Assembly: GCF_030408795.1 (NCBI RefSeq)
Contig: NZ_CP047211.1
Coordinates: forward strand, 1,178,001 to 1,242,000
DNA from: Corynebacterium hansenii
GTDB lineage: Bacteria; Actinomycetota; Actinomycetes; Mycobacteriales; Mycobacteriaceae
DNA: 64,000 nucleotides
Direction: 5' to 3'
Shown here: positions 53,651 through 63,558 of the stretch, one piece after another
Position numbering within the stretch: the stretch's first letter is position 1
Layout: every line of letters starts with the position of its first letter
Notes under the pieces: model-generated
Told to the model about the DNA's origin: nothing
Database searches by the model: none
Seen by the model: the letters and a program-made list of their open reading frames with translations, nothing else
Position numbers and translations under genes: made by a program

Positions 53651-54732
53651 ACGCGATGCGCGAGGTCCTGGCCCTCGAACTGACGCAGCGGGCGCGATCG
53701 ACGCGGTGGCGCGCGCTGCTGATCGGATGGTTCGTCGTGCTTTCGGGCACGGTGCTGCTGCAGACCCTGTTCTTCCGCAACGTCGGGCCGGGCCTGTCCG
53801 GCGACGAGGACGCCTGGGCGGCGGCGTCGGCCGAGGCCACCGCGTCCGGCACGCTGCTGTTCGTCCTGCTCGTCGGGCTGCTGGTGGCGCCCGCCCAAAC
53901 CGCGACGTCCATCAACGGCGACCGGCGCGACGGGGTGCTGGCCCTGATCCAGGCGGCGCCCATCCCCACGTGGGCGGTGGCCGTCGGCAAGCTCATGGCC
54001 GCATGGCTGTCCTCCCTGGCCTTCCTGCTGGTCTCGCTGCCCGTGCTGGTGTGGACCGTCATCCGCGGCGGCATGCCGTGGTGGGCCCTGCTGCTGGGGA
54101 CGGTCGTCGTGGCACTGCTGCTGCTCGCCGTGTCCGGCATGGGGCTCGGCGTATCGGCGCTGACGCCGCGGACGGCGTCGTCGACGATGCTGTCGTATCT
54201 GATCGTCGCCGTGCTGGTCATCGGGCTGCCCATGGTGTTCCTGCTGTCGATGCCCCTGACCGAGCACCGCGAAACGCGCCAGGTCGCGTACATGGTGCGT
54301 TACGAGGAGAACCTCGACCTCGGCGACACCACCACCTGGTGCCGCGAGGAAATGACCGAGATCCGGACCATGGACACCCGCCGCATCGCGTGGCTGCTGC
54401 CGCCCAACCCGGTGGTGGTGCTTTCCGACGCCCTGCCGTACAAGGCCGAGCTGGCCGGGGTGACGCCCATCGTGCGCGACGTCGCCGACCGCGCCTTCCG
54501 CGAACCGGAGCGCCAGCCGGAGACCTGCGCCCAGCTCGCCGAGTCCATGCGGGAGCCCGAGACGGGCGCGATCACGGAGCCGACGCCGCCGCGCTCGGAG
54601 AGCCGCCCGGGCTGGAAGTGGGCGCCCGGCCTGGCCGTCAACCTGTTGCTCGGCGCGCTGGGCGTCGCGTTCGCCCACCGCAGGCTCAGGGTGCCCGCCG
54701 GCGAACTGCCGAAGGGCGTGCGCATCGCCTGA
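53647..54732 (+). CDS. ABC-2 type permease
   Basis: A 361-residue protein with about six transmembrane helices: one near residues 20-40, four between 60 and 210, and a last near 325-345. A large loop of about 115 residues sits between helices five and six. It begins with MNAMREVLALELTQRARSTRWRA. Its start overlaps the ATPase stop. It pairs with the upstream ATPase to form an exporter of unknown substrate. Confidence 0.82.
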   Translation: MNAMREVLALELTQRARSTRWRALLIGWFVVLSGTVLLQTLFFRNVGPGLSGDEDAWAAASAEATASGTLLFVLLVGLLVAPAQTATSINGDRRDGVLALIQAAPIPTWAVAVGKLMAAWLSSLAFLLVSLPVLVWTVIRGGMPWWALLLGTVVVALLLLAVSGMGLGVSALTPRTASSTMLSYLIVAVLVIGLPMVFLLSMPLTEHRETRQVAYMVRYEENLDLGDTTTWCREEMTEIRTMDTRRIAWLLPPNPVVVLSDALPYKAELAGVTPIVRDVADRAFREPERQPETCAQLAESMREPETGAITEPTPPRSESRPGWKWAPGLAVNLLLGALGVAFAHRRLRVPAGELPKGVRIA

Positions 54733-54744
54733 GCCCGGGTGGGT

Positions 54745-56118
54745 CTAGGCCAGGGCCTTGCCCGGGTTGAGCAGTCCCTTGGGGTCGAGGGCGCGCTTCA
54801 CGGCGCGCTGGACCTCCACGCCGACGTCGCCGAGTTCCTCGGCCAGGAAACGGCGCTTCAGCGTGCCGACGCCGTGTTCGCCGGTGAGCGTGCCGCCGAC
54901 GCGCAGCGCCTCGCGGAAGACGTCGCCCGCGGCCTCCCAGATTTCGTCGGGGACGTCGGTGGGCGTGGCGCCGTCGTAGATGAACACCGGGTGCAGGTTG
55001 CCGTCGCCGGCGTGGGCGACGGTGCAGATGGCCAAGCCGCGCTCCGCGGCGAGGTCGTCGATGAAGCGCATCATGTGCGCCAGCTGCGACCGGGGGACGC
55101 AGACGTCCTCGGTGAGCAAATGGCCAAGGCGCTCCTTGGCGGGGTAGGCCATGCGGCGGATGGCGATGAGCTGCTCGCCTTCGGCGGCGTTGTCGGACAC
55201 CGCGACGTCGTCTGCACCGCCCGCGTGGAACGCCTGCGCGATCTTCTCCGCGCGGCCCGCCGCGTCCGGGCCCATGACCTGCGCCAGCACCATCCCGCCG
55301 GCGGAGGCGAAGTCGGTGCCCTTCCAATCGTCGATCGCCTGCAGCGTGCGGCGGTCCATGAACTCCATCAGCTCGGGGTCGGCGCCCAGCCGCATCGCCG
55401 CCGATACCGCGCCGAGCGCCGCGTCGGCGGTGGGGAAGGGGGCCAGCAGGGTGACGGGATCGCCTCCGGGGCGCGGCACGAGCGCGACGGTGGCCTCGGT
55501 GATCACGCCGAGCGTGCCCTCCGAGCCGCAGAAGAGCCCGACCATGTCCAAGCCGGAAACGCCCTTGACCGTGTCATGCCCGGTGCGCAGCACGCGGCCG
55601 TCGGCGAGCACCACCGTCAGGGACCGCACCGAATTGCGGGTGACGCCGTACTTCACGCAGCGCAGGCCGCCGGCGTTGGTGGCGATGTTGCCGCCGACGG
55701 ACGAGATGTCCATGCTCGACGGGTCCGGCGCGTACATCAGCCCGTGCGCCGCCGCGGCGCGATCGAGGTCGCCGTTGATCACGCCCGCCTCGACCCTGGC
55801 CACGAAATCGTCCGGTTCGATGGCCAGGATCCGGTTCATCTTCGCCAGCGACAGGATCAGGCAGCCCGGCGTCGCGGTCGCGCCACCGGACAGACCCGAG
55901 CCGGCGCCCCGCGTGACGACGGGCACGTCGTTCGCATGGGCCCACGCGAGCGCGGCGGCCACGTCGTCCGTGGAGCGGGCGGTGACGGCGGCGAGGGGAG
56001 CCCCCGCGGCGAGTACGTCGGTGCGGTCGCGGGCGTATGAGTCGAGGACGTCGGCGTCGACGATGACGGCGCCGGGCGGCAGCGAATCGATGAGTTCCTG
56101 GAGTGCGGTGGTGGCCAT
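54745..56118 (-). CDS. FAD-linked oxidase (GlcD / D-lactate dehydrogenase type)
   Basis: A 457-residue flavoprotein. The N-terminal PCMH-type FAD domain shows VVTRGAGSGLSGGATA, PDPSSMDISSVGGNIATNAGGLR and KGVSGLDMVGLFCGSEG. The C-terminal FAD-oxidase domain ends with LTGEHGVGTLKRRFLAEELG and LNPGKAL. Such enzymes oxidise D-2-hydroxy acids such as glycolate or D-lactate and pass electrons to quinone or a partner. It is convergent with the ABC permease (12 bases) and divergent from ftsY (86 bases). Confidence 0.88.
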   Translation of the reverse strand: MATTALQELIDSLPPGAVIVDADVLDSYARDRTDVLAAGAPLAAVTARSTDDVAAALAWAHANDVPVVTRGAGSGLSGGATATPGCLILSLAKMNRILAIEPDDFVARVEAGVINGDLDRAAAAHGLMYAPDPSSMDISSVGGNIATNAGGLRCVKYGVTRNSVRSLTVVLADGRVLRTGHDTVKGVSGLDMVGLFCGSEGTLGVITEATVALVPRPGGDPVTLLAPFPTADAALGAVSAAMRLGADPELMEFMDRRTLQAIDDWKGTDFASAGGMVLAQVMGPDAAGRAEKIAQAFHAGGADDVAVSDNAAEGEQLIAIRRMAYPAKERLGHLLTEDVCVPRSQLAHMMRFIDDLAAERGLAICTVAHAGDGNLHPVFIYDGATPTDVPDEIWEAAGDVFREALRVGGTLTGEHGVGTLKRRFLAEELGDVGVEVQRAVKRALDPKGLLNPGKALA

Positions 56119-56204
56119 GCCGCCACTGTATTACCGGGGCGGCCGGAACCCGCGCGAGCACCCGGGGCGAGACGGGCGCGCCGGAACCTGCAAGACTGTG
56201 GGGC

Positions 56205-57806
56205 ATGACGGTTACGCAATGGATCATTCTCGCCGCGGTTGTCGTGGTGCTGCTGCTGGTGATTCTGCTTCTCGTGGGCCTGGCCCGCCGGAAGAAGAAC
56301 ACCATCTCGTTCGAGGAGAAGAAGGCCCCCGAGGAGCTGACCCAGGCGGAAAAGTCCGGGAATTACCAGGCCACCGGCGGATTCAACTTCGCCCCGGCCG
56401 CTCCGGCGACCAAGAAGCCGGAGAAGCAGCCCGACCTCCTGCCCGGCCAGGAGTTGGGCACCCCGCCGAGCCCGCCGCTGCCGCCGCGCCCCGAAGGGTC
56501 GGACCTGGGCAAGCGCGTCGAGCCTGCTCCGGAGCCGGAGCCTGAGCGGGTTGAGGCTGCGCCGGAGCCGGAGCCCGTGGAGACCGAGAAGGTCGAGCCC
56601 GAGCCTGAGCCTGAGTCTGCCGAGGCCGCGCCGGAAGCCCTTGAATCTGAGGCTGCGCTCGTCGAACCCGAGCCCCGGCCCGTCGAGGAGATGGAGGCGC
56701 CGGAGGTTCCGGAGGAGCTCGCCGCCGAGCCGGCCCTGCCGGAGGTCGAGGATCTCGGGCAGCCCGCGCCGGACGTCGTGCCGCCGGCCGATCTCGCGCC
56801 CGAGCCCGTCGAGGAGATCCTGGAGGAGCCCGCCGCCGCCGAGCCCGTTGCCCCCGCCGCGCCGGAGCAGCCGCTCGACGACATCGCCCCGACCGAGGGC
56901 CGCATCTCGCGCCTGCGCGGTCGCCTGTCGCGGTCGCAGAACGCCATCGGCCAGTCGGTGCTCGGCATCCTCGGCGCCGGCGATCTGGACGAGGACGCGT
57001 GGGAGGAGATCGAGGACACGCTGATCATGGCGGACCTCGGCACCGCGGCGACGATGAACGTCGTCGAAAAGCTCCGCGAGCGCATCGCCTCCCGCGGCGT
57101 GTCCTCGGAAGCGGAGGCCCGAGCCCTGCTGCGCGAGGTCCTCATCGAGGAGTGCGGCCCGGACCTGGACCGTTCGATCCGCGCGCTGCCGCACGAGGGC
57201 AAGCCCGCCGTCGTCCTCGTCGTGGGCGTCAACGGCACCGGCAAGACCACCACCACCGGCAAGCTCGCCCGCGTCCTCGTGGCGCAGGGCCATGAGGTGC
57301 TGCTCGGCGCGGCCGACACGTTCCGCGCCGCCGCCGCCGACCAGCTGGAAACCTGGGGCCGCCGGGTCGGTGCCGCCACCGTCCGCGGGCCGGAGGGCGC
57401 CGACCCCGCCTCCATCGCCTTCGACGCCGTGGCCAAGGGCATCGACGATTCCGCCGACGTGGTGCTCATCGACACCGCCGGCCGGCTGCACACCAAGACC
57501 GGCCTGATGGATCAGCTGGGCAAGGTCAAGCGCGTGGTGGAGAAGAAGGCCGAGGTCGACGAGGTGCTGCTGGTCCTCGACGCCACGGTCGGGCAGAACG
57601 GCCTGCTGCAGGCCCGCACCTTCCGCGACGTCGTCGACATCACCGGCGTCGTCCTGACCAAGCTCGACGGCACCGCCAAGGGCGGCATCGTCTTCCAGGT
57701 CCAGCGCGAGCTCGGCGTGCCCGTCAAGCTCGTCGGCCTGGGCGAGGGCGCCGACGACCTGGCGCCCTTCGAGCCGGAGGGCTTCGTCGACGCCCTGCTG
57801 GGGTAA
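56205..57806 (+). CDS. ftsY: Signal recognition particle receptor FtsY
   Basis: A 533-residue SRP receptor. Residues 7-26 form a membrane anchor followed by RRKK. Residues about 110-230 are an acidic Pro/Glu/Ala-rich linker with many PEPEP repeats. The NG GTPase domain occupies the C-terminal 300 residues, with G1 GVNGTGKTTT (near 341), DTAGRLHTK (near 422) and TKLDGTAKGG (near 485). It docks ribosome-SRP complexes (with Ffh, encoded 2 kb downstream) on the membrane. Confidence 0.96.
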   Translation: MTVTQWIILAAVVVVLLLVILLLVGLARRKKNTISFEEKKAPEELTQAEKSGNYQATGGFNFAPAAPATKKPEKQPDLLPGQELGTPPSPPLPPRPEGSDLGKRVEPAPEPEPERVEAAPEPEPVETEKVEPEPEPESAEAAPEALESEAALVEPEPRPVEEMEAPEVPEELAAEPALPEVEDLGQPAPDVVPPADLAPEPVEEILEEPAAAEPVAPAAPEQPLDDIAPTEGRISRLRGRLSRSQNAIGQSVLGILGAGDLDEDAWEEIEDTLIMADLGTAATMNVVEKLRERIASRGVSSEAEARALLREVLIEECGPDLDRSIRALPHEGKPAVVLVVGVNGTGKTTTTGKLARVLVAQGHEVLLGAADTFRAAAADQLETWGRRVGAATVRGPEGADPASIAFDAVAKGIDDSADVVLIDTAGRLHTKTGLMDQLGKVKRVVEKKAEVDEVLLVLDATVGQNGLLQARTFRDVVDITGVVLTKLDGTAKGGIVFQVQRELGVPVKLVGLGEGADDLAPFEPEGFVDALLG

Positions 57807-57840
57807 CCCACCCGAAACGAGCGCAACAACCGCGAAACAC

Positions 57841-57884
57841 GAACCCGCCGACCGGTGACGGAAACGTAACCGGGCGGCGGGTTC
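57841..57884. other. Stem-loop between ftsY and amt
   Basis: GAACCCGCCG (57841-57850) pairs with CGGCGGGTTC (57875-57884). Inside it, CCGGT-ACG and CGT-ACCGG form a second stem around GAAA. There is no T-tract. It may end ftsY transcription or shape the amt leader. I see no clear AmtR-type site. Confidence 0.5.
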
Positions 57885-57951
57885 CGCCGTAACGGCGTCG
57901 TCCGATGATCATTTCGTCCCACCCGAAACGAAGATGAAAACAGGAGACGCG

Positions 57952-59292
<1,341 letters not shown>

Positions 59293-59346
59293 CGCGGCCC
59301 GGCAACCAACGCGAAGAACAGCGAAGAACAACGGAAGGAACCCGCC

Positions 59347-59688
59347 ATGAAGCTGATCACGGCGATCATCAAGCCCACCACCCTGGAAAACGTCCGCGCC
59401 GCACTCGAGGAACTCGGGGTCTCCGGGCTCACCGTCGCCGAAGTCCGCGGTTTCGGCAGGCAACAGGGGCACGTCGAGGTGTACCGCGGAACGGAATATG
59501 CGGTCGCCTTCGTCGAAAAGCTCCGCCTGGACGTCGCGGTGCCCGACGACCTCGCCGCGGAGACCCTCGCGGTCATCGCCGACGCCGCCCGCACCGGGTC
59601 CATCGGCGACGGCAAGGCCTGGGCCACCGACGTGACCGACGCCGTGCGCGTCCGCACCGGGGAAATGGGCGAGGCGGCCCTGCGCTGA
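59347..59688 (+). CDS. glnK: PII signal protein GlnK/GlnB
   Basis: A 113-residue PII protein that senses 2-oxoglutarate and ATP/ADP and controls nitrogen uptake. The family start MKLITAIIKP and the T-loop GRQQGHVEVYRGTEY are present. Tyr51, the residue modified by GlnD in corynebacteria, is kept. The B-loop region near residues 80-90 is RTGSIGDGKAWA. It is cotranscribed with amt. The glnD gene that normally follows in C. glutamicum is not here. Confidence 0.92.
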   Translation: MKLITAIIKPTTLENVRAALEELGVSGLTVAEVRGFGRQQGHVEVYRGTEYAVAFVEKLRLDVAVPDDLAAETLAVIADAARTGSIGDGKAWATDVTDAVRVRTGEMGEAALR

Positions 59689-59779
59689 ACGCCCCGGCGG
59701 TTGCCGTGGCCGGTGGCGGCGGCGGGTATGGTGGGAAAGCCATATCCATGACACCGACCCCCAGGGAGATCGACCACCC

Positions 59780-61396
59780 GTGTTTGAATCACTCTCCGAA
59801 CGGCTCACCGGGGCACTGAAGGATCTCCGCGGCAAGGGGCGCCTGTCCGAAGCGGACATCAACGCCACCGCCCGCGAGATCCGCCTCGCCCTTCTGGAGG
59901 CCGACGTCTCCCTGCCCGTGGTGCGCGCCTTCATCAAGCGCATCAAGGAGCGCGCCGCCGGCGCGGAGGTGTCCCAGGCGCTCAACCCGGCGCAGCAGGT
60001 CATCAAGATCGTCAACGAGGAACTGGTCCAGATCCTCGGCGGCGACACCCAGCGCCTGCGGCTGGCGAAGAACCCGCCGACGGTGATCATGCTCGCCGGC
60101 CTCCAGGGCGCCGGCAAGACGACCCTGGCCGGCAAGCTGGCCAAGCACCTGGCCGGTCAGGGCCACACCCCGATGCTCGTGGCCTGCGACCTGCAGCGCC
60201 CCGGCGCCGTCCAGCAGCTGCAGATCGTCGGCGAGCGCGCCGGCGTGCCCACCTTCGCGCCGGATCCCGGCACGTCGATGGATTCCCACGACCATGAGAT
60301 GGGCACGTCCCACGGCGATCCCGTCGCCGTCGCCCAGGCCGGCATCGAGGAAGCCAAGCGGGCGCAGCACGACGTGGTCATCGTGGACACCGCCGGCCGA
60401 CTCGGCATCGACGAGACCCTGATGACCCAGGCGCGGAACATCCGCGACGCGGTCAACCCCGACGAGGTCCTCTTCGTCATCGACGCCATGATCGGCCAGG
60501 ACGCGGTCACCACCGCCGAGGCCTTCCGCGACGGCGTCGACTTCACCGGCGTGGTGCTGACCAAGCTCGACGGCGACGCCCGCGGCGGCGCCGCCCTGTC
60601 CATCCGCGAGGTCACCGGCAAGCCGATCATGTTCGCCTCCACCGGCGAAAAGCTCGAGGACTTCGACGTCTTCCACCCCGAGCGCATGGCCAGCCGCATC
60701 CTGGGCATGGGCGACATGCTCAGCCTCATCGAGCAGGCGGAGCAGGTCTTCGACCAGAAGGAAGCGGAGAAGACCGCCGCCAAGATGGGCACCGGCGAGC
60801 TGACACTGGAGGACTTCCTCGAGCAGATGCTCATGGTCCGCAAGATGGGGCCGATCGGGAACATCCTGAAGATGCTGCCCGGCGGCGCCCAGATGTCCGA
60901 GATGGCGGACATGGTCGACGAAAAGCACCTCGACCGCATGCAGGCGATCATCCGCGGCATGACCCCGGCCGAGCGCAACGACCCGAAGATCCTCAACGCC
61001 TCGCGCCGCAAGCGCATCGCCGCGGGCTCGGGCGTCTCGGTCAGCGAGGTCAATCAGCTGGTCGACCGCTTCTTCGAGGCCCGCAAGATGATGGCCCAGA
61101 TGGCCGGCAAGTTCGGCATGCCCGGCGGCCGCCCGTCGAACCGCAAGAACAAGAAGGGCCGCAAGGGCAAGAAGGGCAGGGGCCGCGGGCCGACGCCGCC
61201 GAAGTCGATGCGCGGGGGCGGCATGCCGGGAATGCCCGGTATGCCGGGCATGCCCGGAATGCCGGGCATGGGCGGCGGCGGAATGCCCGACCTCGCCGAC
61301 CTGCAGAAGCAGATGAAGGGCCAGATGCCCCCGGGCATGGAGGGCATCGACCTGGACAACCTGGACTTCGGGCAGGGCGGCAAGGGCCGGAAGTAG
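59780..61396 (+). CDS. ffh: Signal recognition particle protein Ffh
   Basis: A 538-residue SRP54/Ffh that binds signal sequences of nascent membrane and secreted proteins. The NG domain has G1 GLQGAGKTT near 107, DTAGRLGID and TKLDGDARGG. The M domain (about 300-430) is Met-rich. The C-terminal 100 residues form a basic KNKKGRKGKKGRGRG stretch followed by a GMPGMPGM repeat and an acidic end. The GTG start at 59780 was chosen. It partners with FtsY encoded upstream. Confidence 0.96.
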   Translation: MFESLSERLTGALKDLRGKGRLSEADINATAREIRLALLEADVSLPVVRAFIKRIKERAAGAEVSQALNPAQQVIKIVNEELVQILGGDTQRLRLAKNPPTVIMLAGLQGAGKTTLAGKLAKHLAGQGHTPMLVACDLQRPGAVQQLQIVGERAGVPTFAPDPGTSMDSHDHEMGTSHGDPVAVAQAGIEEAKRAQHDVVIVDTAGRLGIDETLMTQARNIRDAVNPDEVLFVIDAMIGQDAVTTAEAFRDGVDFTGVVLTKLDGDARGGAALSIREVTGKPIMFASTGEKLEDFDVFHPERMASRILGMGDMLSLIEQAEQVFDQKEAEKTAAKMGTGELTLEDFLEQMLMVRKMGPIGNILKMLPGGAQMSEMADMVDEKHLDRMQAIIRGMTPAERNDPKILNASRRKRIAAGSGVSVSEVNQLVDRFFEARKMMAQMAGKFGMPGGRPSNRKNKKGRKGKKGRGRGPTPPKSMRGGGMPGMPGMPGMPGMPGMGGGGMPDLADLQKQMKGQMPPGMEGIDLDNLDFGQGGKGRK

Positions 61397-61422
61397 GCGA
61401 AGTAGGCCCGGCCCCCGGGCCC

Positions 61423-63558
61423 TCAGCCCTCCAGCTCGGCGAAGATCGGCGCGAGTTCGCGCATCAGCGCCGGCTGGAGGGAATCCGCGTACGCCACGCT
61501 CAGGTGGTTGGAATCGCGGTAGACGAGGATGTTGCCGATGATCGCGGGGCACCGGTTGCCCCGGCAGAACGCGTCGGACAGGTCGATGGCCCAGGCCCGG
61601 TCGAAGCCGGCGAACAGGCGCGCCGCGGGATCGCGCGGCGCCAACGCCTTGTCCCGGGCGATGCCGCAGTCCTCGGCGGCTTCCGCGGCCTCGTCCTCGT
61701 CGCGCCAGTCCACGGACCGTTTGGCCAGGCACGCGGGCGCGTTGAGGCGGTCGCCGTCGGAGTCGACCAGCCAGGGGTTGCTGCGCAGCCCCACGAGCGG
61801 GATGCCCTTTTCGTCGAGGAAGCGGAAGGCGGCGGCCATGCCCGGCGCCAGCTCGTCGGGGCCCTCGCCCCAGTCGCCGCGCGCGCGGGTCGACGTCGTG
61901 ATCACCAGGTCCGGCCGTTCGGCGGCGATCCGGTCCAGCACGCGCTGGGACCATTCGATGCAGGCGTCGTCGGAGCTGGGCAGGGGGGTGCCCAGAGTGA
62001 TGACGCACCCCTGCCTGGTGACGGGGATCATCCGCCAGCCGCGGTCGCGGGCGATCCGGTCGAGGACGGTGCTCCACTGCTCGGAGTGCGAGCTGCCGAT
62101 GAGGAACATCGTCTTGTCGCCGTCCGGGTCGCCGTAGACGCACGGTTCGCCGGCGCGGGACCCGAACCGCTTGCCGTCGGCCATGTGGCCGGCGTCCTCG
62201 CGGGCGTAGGTCATGCAGCCGTCCTCGGCGGCGAGCGGGTAGGCGTCGGCGACGTATTCGGGGTCGGGTTTCGGGTCCAGGCCGCGGGGGACGGGGTAGC
62301 CGTCGGTCAGCGCGCGGGCACCGGGGTAGGTGAGGGCGTCGAGGCTCTGCCCGGCGGACTCGGTGGCCCTGCGCGTGTACTCCTGGCCGAGGCCGAGCAT
62401 CGATCCGAACATCGCCAGCAGCACCACGCCGGCCACGGCGCGCGCGGCGCCGGGCGGGGTCTTCAGGGAGCGCACCGCGGCGCGGGCCCGCCTTTCCCCG
62501 ACGAGCGGCCGGGGCGCCTTCTGCATCAGGGGCTTTTCGACGAAACGGTGCGTCAGCCACGCCAACCCGAGAGACACGGCGATGCCCGCCGATCCGATGC
62601 CGGCGTCGACGTCGTCGATGCGCAGCGCCGACATGGCGATGATCAGCAGCGGCCAGTGCCACAGGTACAGGGCGTAGGCGACGTCGCCGAGCATGCGCAT
62701 GAGGCCGGATTCGAGGATCCGCGACATGAAGCCGGCGCCGCCGCCGAGGATCACCAGCGCAGCGCCGCCCAGGGGCCACAGCGTCCAGGGGCCGGGGAAC
62801 TCGGCGGCGCCGTCGAACATGAAGCCCGTGGCCACGATCATGGCCACGCCCGCGACGGGGAGCACGGGGGCGAGGAACCGGGGCGTCGTGAAGCGCGTGA
62901 CCGCCAGGGCGAGCAGCCCGCCGGCCGCGAGCTCCCACATCCGCGTCCATGTCGAGTAGTAGTTCTGCCCCTGGTCCTGGCCGTGGAGGACGGTGGCGTA
63001 CCAGAACGAGGCGACCGTCGCCGCGACGAGCAGCGGCGCCATCACTGCGGACACCCGCGCGGGCGCGTGCGTTGAGCGCAGGACGAAGGCGATGGCGGAG
63101 ACGATGAGGATGCCGAACAGGTAGAACTGCCCCTGCACCGCCATCGACCACAGGTGCTGCAGCGGCGAGACCTGCGCCGACGCCGCCGCGTAATCGGCGC
63201 CCTGGGCGGCCAGGACGTTGTTCTGCACGTAGAGCAACGACGCCGGCAGCTGGGCGGCGATTTCGCCGTTGACCAGGGCGGGGGCGAAGGCCAGGACGCC
63301 GGCGGCGGTGGCCGTGACCACCAGGATCAGCGACGGCAGCAGCCGGCGGATGGTCCGCCACAGCGAGTGCCACACGTTGACGGAGCGGTCGGGGCGGTCC
63401 GCGTTGCGCATCTGCGACCCGAGGAAGAAGAAGCCCGACAGCAGCAGGAACACGTCGACGCCGCCGGAAACCCGGCCGCCGAAGACGTGGAAGAGCACGA
63501 CCAGCGCGATGGCCAGGCCACGCAACCCGTCGAGATCGTGGCGGTAGCCGCCGGTCAT
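61423..63558 (-). CDS. Acyltransferase-3 / SGNH membrane acyltransferase (OafA-type)
   Basis: A 711-residue protein of the OafA/YrhL type. The N-terminal half has about 11 transmembrane helices with DLDGLRGLAIALVVLFHVFGG (first helix and catalytic-region Arg). The C-terminal part is an SGNH hydrolase-like domain: Ser in GSSHSEQW near 487, and DSNHLS with the His dyad near 683. Such proteins O-acylate extracellular glycans or lipids such as peptidoglycan or trehalose. It overlaps the next minus-strand gene by four bases, so two such genes form an operon. Confidence 0.88.
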   Translation of the reverse strand: MTGGYRHDLDGLRGLAIALVVLFHVFGGRVSGGVDVFLLLSGFFFLGSQMRNADRPDRSVNVWHSLWRTIRRLLPSLILVVTATAAGVLAFAPALVNGEIAAQLPASLLYVQNNVLAAQGADYAAASAQVSPLQHLWSMAVQGQFYLFGILIVSAIAFVLRSTHAPARVSAVMAPLLVAATVASFWYATVLHGQDQGQNYYSTWTRMWELAAGGLLALAVTRFTTPRFLAPVLPVAGVAMIVATGFMFDGAAEFPGPWTLWPLGGAALVILGGGAGFMSRILESGLMRMLGDVAYALYLWHWPLLIIAMSALRIDDVDAGIGSAGIAVSLGLAWLTHRFVEKPLMQKAPRPLVGERRARAAVRSLKTPPGAARAVAGVVLLAMFGSMLGLGQEYTRRATESAGQSLDALTYPGARALTDGYPVPRGLDPKPDPEYVADAYPLAAEDGCMTYAREDAGHMADGKRFGSRAGEPCVYGDPDGDKTMFLIGSSHSEQWSTVLDRIARDRGWRMIPVTRQGCVITLGTPLPSSDDACIEWSQRVLDRIAAERPDLVITTSTRARGDWGEGPDELAPGMAAAFRFLDEKGIPLVGLRSNPWLVDSDGDRLNAPACLAKRSVDWRDEDEAAEAAEDCGIARDKALAPRDPAARLFAGFDRAWAIDLSDAFCRGNRCPAIIGNILVYRDSNHLSVAYADSLQPALMRELAPIFAELEG

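Noticed and set aside
57807..57951. AmtR operator upstream of amt
   Set aside because: I see no CTAT-N6-ATAG type motif, only a GC-rich stem-loop.
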